From NCBI RefSeq assembly GCF_016545825.1, contig NC_052617.1, positions 8,142,600 through 8,206,599 on the forward strand: a stretch of 64,000 bases of DNA. Reading direction: 5' to 3'. The notes under the pieces were generated by a model that saw only the letters and a list, made by a program, of their open reading frames with translations, did no database searches and was not told the DNA's origin. Positions 23,041 through 33,985 of this stretch are shown here, one piece after another. Position 1 is the stretch's first letter. Every line of letters begins with the position of its first letter. Made by a program: the position numbers and the translations under genes. This DNA comes from Eucalyptus grandis. Lineage: Eukaryota > Streptophyta > Magnoliopsida > Myrtales > Myrtaceae.

Positions 23041-24155
23041 CTTGAATAGGTCAACAAGACCAAAACGCAAGTCAATGACACGACAGCTTAATTAGAGCAC
23101 TAACATCATAAATGCCCTTGGGGTGTTATATCTTATTCAATTATTCAATTCCAGTGGATGAAATCGAGAACATAATGACTACTATAATGAGACCCATCAT
23201 TTACCGAGATTAAGCGGCATAAATTAAGACAAATCGACATTTCCATCGTGGTCGAGCTCAAGTTAACTGGATTTATGCAAAGCTCAATATCCAGTTCAAC
23301 CTTGATTTAGCTTTCAATAAATTCAAGCCCGACTATTCGATTCTACAATTAGCAAGTAAATCTGCTGTGAGCTGGAGTCTAGCTCGAGTCTAACTCAAGT
23401 AAGAATTGAGAGATACTACAAAAGGGAGTATAAAAAAATAATGCTGTTTTTCTATGTATTGTATTTATAGTCTGATCATATGCATGCACTCAAATGTAAT
23501 TCAACAGCTCGATTAGCTTGGCTCCAAAGTAAGATACTCAAGCTAGGCATTATCAAGCATGAACTCAGCCCAATTAACAACTTCTTAATTGGACTCGGCA
23601 AAATTCAAAGAATCCATCTCGTATCTCACGAGTAGCTTGATTAGTTTCCATTTCTACGTGCGACTTTTTCGTTACGTATACCTCGAAACAATTATGACTT
23701 GATTATTACTATCTAAAAGTGGGCATTTCGCATGAACAAGATTCGTTCATTGAGTTTGATAGGGAATGGGTGACCACTGGCTTCCCCTTTTATCCACCGT
23801 GAATAATACAAGAAGAAATCTATACACTCTCCAACAGGATTGGTGTCTTTCTAAGGTTACTAGAAATGGCACGCGCATTGTCGGGAAAAATTAAAATTTT
23901 TGTGAAATATTTTTTTAGTGAAAAGATTATGATCAGTGGTTAAAAAAAAAAAAAAAACTCGTGTGGTCACATATCGTGCAATTTTCTTATATTGTAAGTC
24001 AATACCCCACGCTAAACTTTTAATTGTATATAATACAAAATAATAATTTAACTTCTCGAGAGGCTTTGCATCCTTCCATGTTACAACCAATCGGGAACTT
24101 TTTTGAAACTGAAAGATCGACCTAAACTCCACCAAAGCATGACAACAATCACGAG
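23041..24155. repeat. Duplicated segment, copy II (copy I 4561-5652)
   Basis: Collinear with 4561-5652, including the first 110 bases of an array monomer. It is cut by an LTR starting at 24156, and the rest of the monomer never resumes in this window. Confidence 0.8.
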
Positions 24156-24813
24156 TGTGACATCCCAGATTTTCAATTCTGTTTTCCATTGAATAAATCG
24201 GGCATTTCATCGACGCACCTATAGGGCTGTTCTCAGAGTTGATCACTCTCGAGATAACTAGATTATCCAGGAAAGCCATTAAGGAATTTTAATGCAATAA
24301 ATTTGAGAATTCGACCAGGAATCAGCTTTTCATCCATGCTCATCTTTAGAGGCCATTACAGTACAGTTAAAAATCAATTGGGGATCAGAGATAGGTCGGT
24401 TCGACTGAAATGTGTGGCTAATCGTGAGTGACACCACTAAATTGAAAAATTCTCGTTGGCCGGTACTAGATTGATTTTTCTATCGTTTTGGTACCCTGTG
24501 TCCATATTTGAATCCTCGAGATTTTCACGATAATTGATAGTCGTCAATGTGTCGAGTGGGTTCATCGTGGCTCGAAAAAAAATTGACCACAGGTCATTTG
24601 CGCTAAAAATTTCTGAAAGTTACCCGGTAGTCTAAGTTTTGCTAAAATCGCGTTGAATTGAAATTAACTACGAATTTGAGTCCGATTTTAGAAATTGAAA
24701 GTTCTATCATGTCACAATTAATTCTAGGAGCGTCGACTCAGTCTCAAAAGATTTTTCTACAAACCGAGACTTTTTGGGAAAAAGTCGTTCTAGAGCCATT
24801 TTTGTCCAGAACT
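24156..24813 (+). mobile_element. 5' part of a plus-sense gypsy LTR, truncated
   Basis: Starts TGTGACATCCCAG and is homologous to 36509-37150 (same strand) and, inverted, to 27520-28177. It stops at 24813, where a minus-sense element begins. It is probably an older LTR hit by the gypsy element, but its continuation is not found on the other side. Confidence 0.7.
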
Positions 24814-25109
24814 TGTCACGCCTCGATCCTCGAGCACGCACTCATTCCTCACCTTGGTTGATTTAATAGCGACGTCCCATGACACATCGCCGACCCTTTC
24901 ATTTTAATATGCATGTGGAAGCATATAAATTAATCCCCAGACAATAAAATAATGGGATAGAAAAGTATGGCTATATTTTTCACAACTGAAAAACCACAAC
25001 CACACTTTTATATAAGCAAATCTCAGAGTATATATTACAATACTATTAACAAGCTAGATCTATCACACATCAGATCACAACTTAGAGTTTGCAAAACATG
25101 AGGGGGTTT

Positions 25110-25665
25110 TCAATCCTCATCCAGGTCATACTCTGAATCATCCTCGAGATCCTCCTCCGACTCCTCTTCAGGTTCTTCTTCAAGTTCTTCTTCAGGGTCT
25201 TCTTCTTTAGGTTCCTCCTCTAAGTTCTCCTTTGGGTACTCCTCATCTGGATACTCCTCCTCCTCTACTATCTCCCATTCTTCCTCTTCACTCCAGTTAA
25301 AGCCCTCAGCTGAGTGTATTGGAGATTTAGGGTCATCCTCGAGGTTAGGGTCTTTGGTATCGGTCACCGCTTCGTCATTGAGATTTGCAGTCCCCTTTCC
25401 AAATGCTACCTCTAAGACGAACAGAGGCACATCACCTTCTGGTACTAGACCCTCTCTTCGTCCATCATGGTAGTGACGATACCACAATCGATACTCGTGG
25501 GGCCTCAAGTCATCTCTACCCACATCAACCCAGACGATTGATTTTACCAAAACATACTCTAGCCCATCTCGGGTGGGGGTGTATCGGAAAGTGGTACCCT
25601 ATCTTGGTGATCTCTTTAGGTATACTAAAATGCATAGGAGGACAAGAAAGTGGAGGTACTACCAT
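25110..25665 (-). pseudogene. LTR-encoded conserved frame with a long acidic tail
   Basis: A first short frame (25665 to 25525, MVVPP...) starts eight bases after CATTTCAG. A second frame in another phase, open from 25598 to 25110 (146 codons from its first possible GTG/TTG-type start), contains YVLVKSIVWVD, HEYRLWYRHYHDGRREG and then about 65 residues made mainly of Glu and Asp, with Pro, Ser and Tyr. The aromatic-rich part matches the frame at 3311-3601 in LTR-B. The product is unknown to me. The acidic tail could be compositional, but the shared upstream peptide and the shared position argue for past coding. No intact ATG frame spans both parts. Confidence 0.4.
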
Positions 25666-25673
25666 TTAAGGAC

Positions 25674-25712
25674 CTGAAATGTTGTCCCACAATAGGGTGA
25701 GACTATATCTCA
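25674..25712 (-). promoter_or_regulatory. Paired hairpins before an acceptor-like site, gypsy 3' LTR
   Basis: On the minus strand TGAGA and TCTCA (25698-25712) are followed by CCC/GGG (25686-25697) and CATTTCAGG (about 25673-25681). Fourth member of the five-copy motif. Confidence 0.5.
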
Positions 25713-25973
25713 GCAAATTTTACTCCCTAAGTCCCAATTAGGAAGCCAATACACTCTAGAGGCTACCTAAGCACAACACGAGTCAGAGGACTTACCTTGG
25801 CCTCAGTTCCTTCCTACAAGTCAGTATATATCAGATATACAAAAATCGCATCAATTCACAGCATTAGATCAAATCATTGATCAATCGACTAGTCGATTAC
25901 ATGTCAAGCAGACCATTCCCCGGTCATTTTAATCCATACTATGAAATCTCCAAGATTATATGTATCTAGTTAT

Positions 25974-26180
25974 CGAGCCACGTGCATTCTCAAAGGCGAC
26001 ATACTAGGTCACCGAGCCATGTGCATTTTCAAAGGCGATATACTCGATCACCGAGCCATGTGCATTCTCCAAGGCGATTTACTTATTCACCGAGCCACAT
26101 GCATTCTCCAAGGTGATGTACTAATTCAACAAATCACGCGCATTCTCCAAGGTAATTTACTTATTCACCGAGCCACGTGA
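25974..26180. repeat. 39 bp minisatellite, about 5.3 units
   Basis: Unit CACCGAGCCACGTGCATTCT plus CCAAGGCGATATACTTATT. The same array recurs at 37649-37852 in another copy of this LTR family. Confidence 0.9.
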
Positions 26181-28177
26181 TACAACATTCTTTTCTACCA
26201 CTTTATATATAGCCCATCAAAATATTATTGGCGCTATAGACCCACGCTCGGTCATTTTCCAATCAATTTCTGAAATTGAATAATTGAGGAATAAAATCCT
26301 AAAATCATAATTAATTCAATTCAGCACAATTTAGCACTCAAATAAATAAACAGACTGTACCACAATAATTAGCATAAAATTCCAATTGTCGGCTATCCTA
26401 GCCTAATTTCTGAAATAAATAAATAATTAATTAATTATGGAAATTATTAAATAAATGCAATAAATCCAATTTAGGCCCAAATGCCTAATTGAACGCCAAA
26501 ACGGACCCGAAAATATCCGAGGTTTGTTCAATAAATAATAACACGAGTCTACTTACTAACATCACTAATCAATTGCTAACATGCATTGATAAGGCATTAA
26601 TTTAATTACTCTACTCTAATCTATCCACTTAATCATACTTAATTAAATCTAAACCACCCCTAAGCAACATTAACCAACTAATAAGGGATTAGTGAGCAAA
26701 ACTCACTTGTTTAACGAGCGGGTCAGATCAAACCGACAGGAACGTCGCGGGGGTCGACTTTCCTTAAGGCGGGCCAAGCAACCGAGACTCAGGACCACCT
26801 TAAAATAGCCCTAGAAGTTGTTGGAAACCCACAATTTCTACTCTCTGTTTGGTGCTGAAATAGAGAGGAGCAAGCTAGATTAACACGAAAATTGATCGGG
26901 AAAAGGGTGGAAAGGCCAAATCGGGCCTTTGCGGGGGTTTACCGGCGGAGGAACGGCAAAGCATAGCTCCAGCTGAGCTCGGCCAAGGGCTAGGAAGCAT
27001 GGGCAGAAGGCTAGGACGCGGCTGGCTGCAGTGGCTAGACGCGACAAGGCGGATGGTGCTCGCGGGCGGAGGCGCGTGGGAACGGCGACGGCGTACGGTG
27101 GTGGTGGCGTGGCTACTTCCGGTGGCTTGCTAGCTTGTTGGTGTCGCACAGTAGCTTGGATGAGGAGGAGGATGGCTTGGACGGCAGCTTGTCGAGGAAG
27201 AAAGGGAGATGGGTCCACATGCCTTCATTTTCCAAGTCTTTGTCCCCCTTTACTCATTCCTAGCCAAGCGTGGCTTCCTTGGCTATCCTTAAGCCACCAA
27301 TGCACATTATACAACCCTTGAAATGGTCCAATTTGGCTAGGCATGGGGGAGTTACGAATTTGCAAGGGAATGGCTTCAATTGGACACTTCATCTAACTTA
27401 ATTCAATCACATTCGGCCTCAATAAATCCCGTGGTCGAGTCAATACTCAATTTAGTATTTTTCTTCTCACTCCTTGAACCATCTTGCATCCCTAATTTGC
27501 GATCAAAAACAATTCTCGGCTTTTTCTGAACAAAAACGGTTCTATGCCGACTTTTTCCCAAAAAGTCTCGGGTTGCAGAAAAATCTTTTGAGACTGAGTC
27601 GACATTCCTAGAATTTATTGTGATATGACAGAATCTTAAATTTCTGAAATCGGATTTGAATTCACGGTTAATTTCACTCGAGCACGTTTTTAGCGTGACC
27701 TAGGCTACCGGGTAGTTTTCGGAAATTTTTAGTGCAAATGACCCGTGGTCGATTTTCTTTGAGCCACAATGAACCCACTCGACACATTGGCGACTCTCGG
27801 TTGTCGTGAAAATCTCGAGGATTCAAATACGGACATAGGGTATCAAAACGATAGAGAAATTAGTCTAGTGGCTGTCGACGAGAAATTTCTAATTTAGTGG
27901 TGTCATCCACGATTAGCCACACATCTCAGTCGAGTCGATCTATCTCCGATCTCAAATCGATTTTTAACTGTGCCTTAGTGGCCTCTAAAGATGAGCACGG
28001 TCGAGAAGCCGATTCCTAGTCGAATTCTCAAGTCTATTGCATTAAAATTCCTTAATGGCTTCCCTAATAGTCTAGTTATCTCGAGAGTGATCAGCTTTGA
28101 GAACAGCCCTATAGGCGTGTTAATGAAATGTCCCATTTATTCAGTAGAAAACAGGGTTGAAAATCTAGGATGTCACA

Positions 28178-28193
28178 ACTCTTCCCCTCTTAT
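28178..28193 (-). other. Gypsy polypurine tract
   Basis: The minus strand reads ATAAGAGGGGAAGAGT immediately before the 3' LTR start TGTGACATCC. It is preceded by ATTTCGAGGACGAAAT, a sequence typical of the 3' end of Tekay/Del-type chromoviruses. Confidence 0.8.
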
Positions 28194-28213
28194 AAAAATT
28201 TCGTCCTCGAAAT

Positions 28214-31200
28214 TTAAACCATTACAAAAATGTGGGGGTACAATTGTCTCATCGACTCTTCAGTCTCCCATGTTGCTCCTTTTGTACCATGGTGTTGCCA
28301 TACCATTTTGACCAACGGAATGGTCTTTGAAGTAGAACTTGCTTTTTCCGATCCACTATCTAAACCGGGCTTTCAACGTATGACACACGGTCATCCACCT
28401 CCAATTCCTCGAAATTGAGCACTTGGGACGGGTTAGACTCATACTTCCTGAACATCGACATGTGAAATATGTCATGCACTTGCACCAATCTCGGTGGCAA
28501 CGCAAGACGATACGCTAAACTCCCGATTCTCTCAAGAATCTCAAACGGACCGACGTACCTCGGACTCAGTTTTCCTTTCTTTCCAAAGTGCGAAGTTCCT
28601 TTCATTGGTGACACCTTTAGAAAAATGTGATCAACAACTTGGAATTTCAAAAACCTCCAACGTTTGTCTCGCGTAACTTTTAACGACTACGAGCGGTCTT
28701 TAATTCGTTTCTGATCACTGCCATGGGATCCACTAATTGCTGGACCAATTTTAGGCCTGTAATTTTTCTTTCCCAACTTCATCCCAACACACTAGTGTTT
28801 GCAGACTCGGCCATACAACATTTCAAAAGGAGCCATCTTGATGCTCTGTTGATAACTGTTGTTGTAGGCAAATTCCACCAAGTGTAGTTGATCTTCCCAA
28901 CTTTCTTTGAAGTCTAGTACACAAGCTCTCAGCATGTCCTCGAGGGTCTGAATGGTCCTCTCAGACTGGCCATCCGTTTGAGGATGATATGCCGTACTAT
29001 ATTGAAGCTTGGTACCTAAGGCACTTTGTAAACTCTTCCAAAAAGCGGTGGTAAACCTCAAGTCTCTATCCGAAGTTATCGTAATCGGCACTCCACGTAT
29101 ACGAACCACCTGACGCATGTACAAATCTGCGTGTCTATCCAAACTAAGGTCCTTTCGAACTGCAATGAAGTGAGCCGACTTTGTCAGTCTTGTCGACTAC
29201 CACCCAAATCGAATCATTTCCTCTTTGACTCCTCGGTAGTCCGGTCACAAAGTCCATCGTGATATGCTCACATTTCCATTCTTGGATCATGAGAGGTTGC
29301 AGAAGTCCTCCAGCTTGCAATGTTGAGCTTTGACCTACTGACATATCAAACATTTGACGACATGCTTGGCGATGTCCGCCTTCATACCTGATCACCAATA
29401 GTGTTGACGCAGATTATGATACATCTTGGTACTTCCAGGATGAATGATGTAATTGCTACAATGTGCTTCGGATAAAATATCCTCTCTATGCTCCACATCG
29501 TCAAGTACAACCAAACGTCCTCGGAACCTTAGTGTTCCTTCATTAGAAACCTGAAAGTCACCATTTCTTTTCTTAGTGTCCTCTTGCAGGATCTTTTATA
29601 CATCTGGATCTGTCGGTTGGAGTAACTTGATTCTGATCTGGACATCCGGTTCAATTCTGAGGGTGGCCATAAGACTTGAAAGGTGGCCTACCTCAAACTT
29701 GAATACCGAATCTCAAGCTCTCTCGATTAAGTTCCACTCTTTAATCAGTGTATGAGCAACTGAAGACTTTTGACTCAAAGCATCGGCGACCTTGTTCGCC
29801 TTTCCCGGGTGATATAGAATATCACAATCGTAGTCTTTCAGTAATTCCATCCATCGGCGTTGTCTCATGTTCAATTCCTTTTGAGAGAATAGGTACTTGA
29901 GACTTTGATGGTCCGTGAAGATTTGAAATTTTTCTCCGCACAAATAATGTCTCCAAATCTTTAGGGCAAAGATAATCGCCGCGAGTTCTAAGTCATGCGT
30001 CAGATAATTCTATTCATGAGTCATTAACTGACGGGAGGCGTATGCAACTACTCTGCCATGTTGCATCAATACGCAACCCAATCCTCTGAATGATGCATCA
30101 CTATAGATCTCGAATCCTCCAGGACCATATGGGATATTCAGCACATGTGTGGTAGTCAGCTTTTCTTTCAGCTCTTGGAAACTACTCTTGCACTTGTTTG
30201 TCCATACAAATTTCTCTTCTTTCTTTAAGAGTTTTGTTAGTGGCGACGCTAAAGATGAGAACCCTTCCACAAACCGTCTATAATAACCTGCCAAACCTAG
30301 AAAACTTCTTATTTTTGTCACTGTAGTCGGTCTTGGCCAATTTATCACGACTTCAATCTTGCTTGGCTCCACAGAGTTTCCTTCGCCTAAAATCACGTGA
30401 CCTAAGAAAGCAACGCGAGTCAATCAAAACTTGCATTTGCTAAACTTGGCATACAACTGATGGACTCTTAGTGTCTACAGCACTAGTCTCGCTTAACTCT
30501 CATGCTCTTCATCACTTCTCGAATACACCAGAATATCATCGATAAACACGATCACAAACTAATCTAGATATTCCTTGAATATTCGGTTCATCAAATCTAT
30601 GAAGGTAGCGGGAGCATTCGGCAACCCAAATGACATGTGAACTCATAGTGACCATATTGAGTATGAAATGCTGACTTAAGAACGTCTTCCTTCCTAATTC
30701 TCAGCTAATGATATCTTGTCCTCAAGTCGATCTTTGAAAATATCGATGCTCCTTGTAACTGATCAAACAAGTCATCAATCCTTGGCAGTGGATACTTGTT
30801 CTTGATCGTTACCTGATTGAGTTGCCGATAGTCAATGCATAAGCGCAACGAACCATCTTTCTTCTTTACGAATAGAATTGGTGCTCCCTAAGGTGTTGAA
30901 CTAGGATGAATAAATCCCTTGTCCAAAGCTCTTGCATCTGCACCTTCAGTTCCTTCAATTCAAATAACATCATCCGGTAAGGAGCCTTAGAAATTGGTTC
31001 TATCTCGGGGGCTAACTCAATCACAAATTCTATCTCTCTTTCTAGCGGTAGACCTGGCAATTCTTTTGGAAAGATATTTGGAAATTCTTGCACCACAACA
31101 ACGTCTTCCATTTTCAACTCCACAATTGTCATATCCACGATAGTTGCGAGGAAACCTTGACAACCCTCGTCTAACAGATGAGTTGCCTCTGCGATGAGAT

Positions 31201-31592
31201 CAGGACAATCGAGGGTCCTCCTCGATTCCCGACAAACTCGAAGCTCTTACCCTCTAACGGGTCAAACTAAATCGCTTTGCGATAGCAGTCCATTATAGCT
31301 CGTTGCTTGGTGAGCCAGTCCATGCCAATTATCAAATCAAAGTCATACATGGTTAGGACTAATAAGTCTATTTTCCCCACTCGCTCACCATCGCTAATTT
31401 GCAACCAAAACAACCTAAAGTAGCAATAACTTTATCCTTTAATGGCGTAGATATGCAAATTGCTGACTCCAACAATATAGGACTTAATCCTAATAACTTA
31501 ACATACTGCTCGGCAATAAAGGAATGAGTTACTCCTAAGTCGAATAAAGTGTAAGCAGAATGGTCATTTAGTGAAACCATACCTGTGATCAC
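28214..31592 (-). pseudogene. Gypsy (chromovirus) pol: protease, RT, RNase H, integrase, chromodomain (broken)
   Basis: Right to left on the minus strand. An aspartic protease fragment with TLFDLGVTHSFI, where D-S-G is expected, lies at 31368-31592. RT has FPKELPGLPL (about 31080) and the intact active-site box FIDDILVYS near 30520-30545. RNase H follows (FLGLAGYYRRF, then [10 protein letters not shown] and [13 protein letters not shown], 29713-30423). Integrase carries a VVVDK aspartate, TSDRDLRFT and the GQSERT glutamate (28792-29398). A GPFEILERIG domain precedes a chromodomain (IPLVKMVWQHH ... TWETEESM, 28214-28330), frame-shifted from what precedes it. RT before integrase plus a chromodomain makes this a Ty3/gypsy chromovirus, probably Tekay/Del. 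Multiple stops and shifts separate the pieces. Confidence 0.9.
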
Positions 31593-32760
31593 GTTAGGCG
31601 TAACTTCACCTGACCTTGTGTGATGGCATACGCTGTACCCTGAACTGGTGGTCTCAGCTGACCTCCTTGTGGAGCGTTCTCAGGTGCATATCCCATAATC
31701 TGGCCCATCGGTGGTGGTGGCGGTAACTGAGGTTGTCCTCTTGGTCGTTTAGGACAATTCCTAGCTATATGGCCCTGCTGGCCACATTCAAAACACGCAC
31801 CTGGCTTAGATGGGCATGGGGCTGACCCGTGTCGCCTTCCACAAAAGCGACATGCTTCACTCCTACTAGGCACTGATCTACCAAATCCACCCTTCTTGTT
31901 GGGTGGGACTTGGAATCTACCTCCAGGCATAGGCCTCTTTCCTACGAATCCCTTCTCGATGAGAGTTAAACCTTGATCCAGACGAGGCAGCTTGCTCGTT
32001 TAATCCTCTCTTTATCATCTGAGCTTGACGATAGACTTCTCGATAATCTTTCAAGTCCAATGGTAGCAGAGGTTGCTTCAATTCAAAATGAAGACCACTT
32101 TTGAATTTTCGAGCTTTCTCTTCAGGGTCTTCTATTAACCTTGGGGCATACTGTGACAGTTCTGCAAACTTGACCCCATATTGGTCAATTGTCATGCTCC
32201 CTTGGCGGAGATGTTGGAATTCCTCTATTTTTGTTCATTACCCGAGAAATACTTGTTCATTAAAAGCTATGAGGAAGGTGTCCCACACTAGGACCACACC
32301 TTCCGGGAACACAGTGTCCTTGGCGGCTCTCCACCAAATGTTGGCATTACCTTGAAGTTGGTACACAGCTAGTATCACATTTTCTTCTTCGTTGCACATC
32401 AGCAATGCAAACGCCTTATCCAAATCTTGTATCTAGAGCGATGCAGCTTCAAGATCCACTATACCAGTGAACCTCAACGGGTTCAACTTCAAAATTGTTC
32501 CACTAACTTGTGGATCGGTCTCCCGATGACCACAACTCCTGGCGGAACTTCAGCAGGGGCGACGATAGGTGCAGTGACAAGTGTTGTAGCGGGGGCAACC
32601 TCAGCAGTGGTGGCAACAGCAGCAGTAGCGACGGCCTAAGCGGCGGCTTCAACAGCAGTGGCTTGATTCTACGCCTGCTGATCCATCCTATTTTGTGGCA
32701 CCCCTCAAATGGCCCCCAATCCATTAGGGTCGCCATAGTTCGCTTACCTTTCACTTTCCC
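31589..32760 (-). pseudogene. Gypsy gag (broken)
   Basis: A CCHC zinc knuckle (CFECGQQGHIARNC) lies near 31765-31800, with a Gln/Pro-rich stretch after it. Upstream are retrotransposon gag pieces (YGVKFAELSQYAP, 31917-32195; AVYQLQGNANIWW and DTFLIAFNEQVF, 32238-32423). The N-terminal part (32440-32760) is Ala/Thr/Val-rich in one frame but broken by several stops. The pieces lie in several frames, so no gag protein can be made. Confidence 0.85.
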
Positions 32761-32770
32761 TAATCACATG

Positions 32771-32785
32771 TCACTCTGATATCAT
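32771..32785 (-). other. Degenerate gypsy primer-binding site
   Basis: The minus strand reads TGATATCAGAGTGACA, close to the initiator tRNA-Met site TGGTATCAGAGC. It lies at the expected junction between gag and the right-hand LTR. Confidence 0.5.
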
Positions 32786-33181
32786 TTCAATTGCAGCGGG
32801 TCCATACAACCTGGGGGTTTACATCTTTTAGATCGGTCCCTGCGCAATTTTTATATGGCGGAAGCACATCCATCAAATTCCCTTCCCTATGTTCAGAAAA
32901 CGATGCACACCTACTAAACATTTATAGGTAAAAAACCGAGCACTTTTATTTACCTAAACCAGATGGACATCATTCATCGGTACATCAAATGCCGTAGTCT
33001 TCTATACTCGGCTATACTTCAAAAGATGACCGACATCTTCTCCAATAATCGTATACTTAAAGTCCATCGATCAGTGTCGGCGTCCAAAAGTTCCTTCCTT
33101 TGCTATCCTCCTCCTCGCAGTCATATCCAACCACTCGATCCATCTACCGGTGGTAGTGGCAGCAGATGTATCTTATCTAGT

Positions 33182-33222
33182 CTGAAATGTTAGCCCCCAA
33201 AAGGGGTGAGTACAATCACTCA
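33182..33222 (-). promoter_or_regulatory. Paired hairpins before an acceptor-like site, right-hand LTR
   Basis: On the minus strand TGAGT pairs with ACTCA (33207-33222), and CCCC pairs with GGGG across a TTTT loop (33194-33206). CATTTCAGA follows. The stem differs from its counterparts at complementary positions. Confidence 0.5.
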
Positions 33223-33289
33223 ACAGTAAAGATCCATCAAACTACACAATGCAACAAGCAAGACAATCAAGGTATCACGAGTAAAGCAC

Positions 33290-33545
33290 ATATCATCCAT
33301 ACTATCGAGCATACATCACCATGCAGTAGTGCATATATCGCCATACAGTCATGCATATCTCACCATGCCATCGTGCATATACCACCATGCACTTGTACAT
33401 ATACCATCAGGTAGCCATGCATATCTCACCATGCAACGTGCATATACCACCATGCAGTCATGCATATCTCACCATGCCATCGTGCATATATCACCATGAT
33501 TCATATCATCCATGCTATCAAGCATACATCACCATAAGATCCATT
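33290..33545. repeat. Minisatellite with CATGCATATCTCACCATG core
   Basis: About eight irregular units of 25-35 bp. The Tyr/His/Ile-rich frames across it are repeat products. Confidence 0.8.
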
Positions 33546-33726
33546 CATGCCTTCATGATCGCATTTTCAATATCAAATAGCACCAATTTACTTTCATAAG
33601 CAGATCATACATCGTGCCACATGCATACACCCATGCACATGATTCACTTTCAATTCTTATCTTTCACAAGGATCTCATCAGTTTTGCTTTCCAGGGACCA
33701 ATGTTTGCATCCCTCATTTATCGCTC

Positions 33727-33985
33727 GCACCCAACCTGGCATCGCGAGGAACCTCTGGCACACACCTCCGGGCATCTCGCATCCCACCTGGCATCACGAG
33801 GAATTCCCCCGACATACACCTCCGGGGCTTCCGGGATTACGTACCGACATACTACCAGGCATTCCCCTTGGAATTACGTACCGTATACCATCGGGCATCT
33901 CGAAACTCCCGAGGACCCTCCGGAATTACGCCACTGGGCCACCGGGCATCCCGACACTCCCAGGGCATCGTCGGCTCACACCTTC
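33727..33985. repeat. GC-rich degenerate repeat with GGCATC(T/C)CG cores
   Basis: Repeated ACCTGGCATC, ACCGGGCATC and GGAATTACG motifs at 20-45 bp spacing, directly after the first minisatellite. The overlapping 140-codon frames on the plus strand reflect the repeat. Confidence 0.6.

Larger units (their letters stand above)
24814..28177 (-). mobile_element. 3' LTR of a Ty3/gypsy chromovirus, 3,364 bp
   Basis: The plus-strand ends are TGTCACGCC and GGATGTCACA. The right end abuts a purine tract that closes a gypsy internal region, so this is the element's 3' LTR. In sense order it has TGTGACATCC, a GC-rich block (26880-27220), the GTGAG..CTCAC hairpin (26691-26706), AT-rich DNA, a 39 bp minisatellite, paired hairpins, CATTTCAGG and the conserved reading frame. 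The GAACT left of it has no partner at the far end of the element. Confidence 0.85.
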
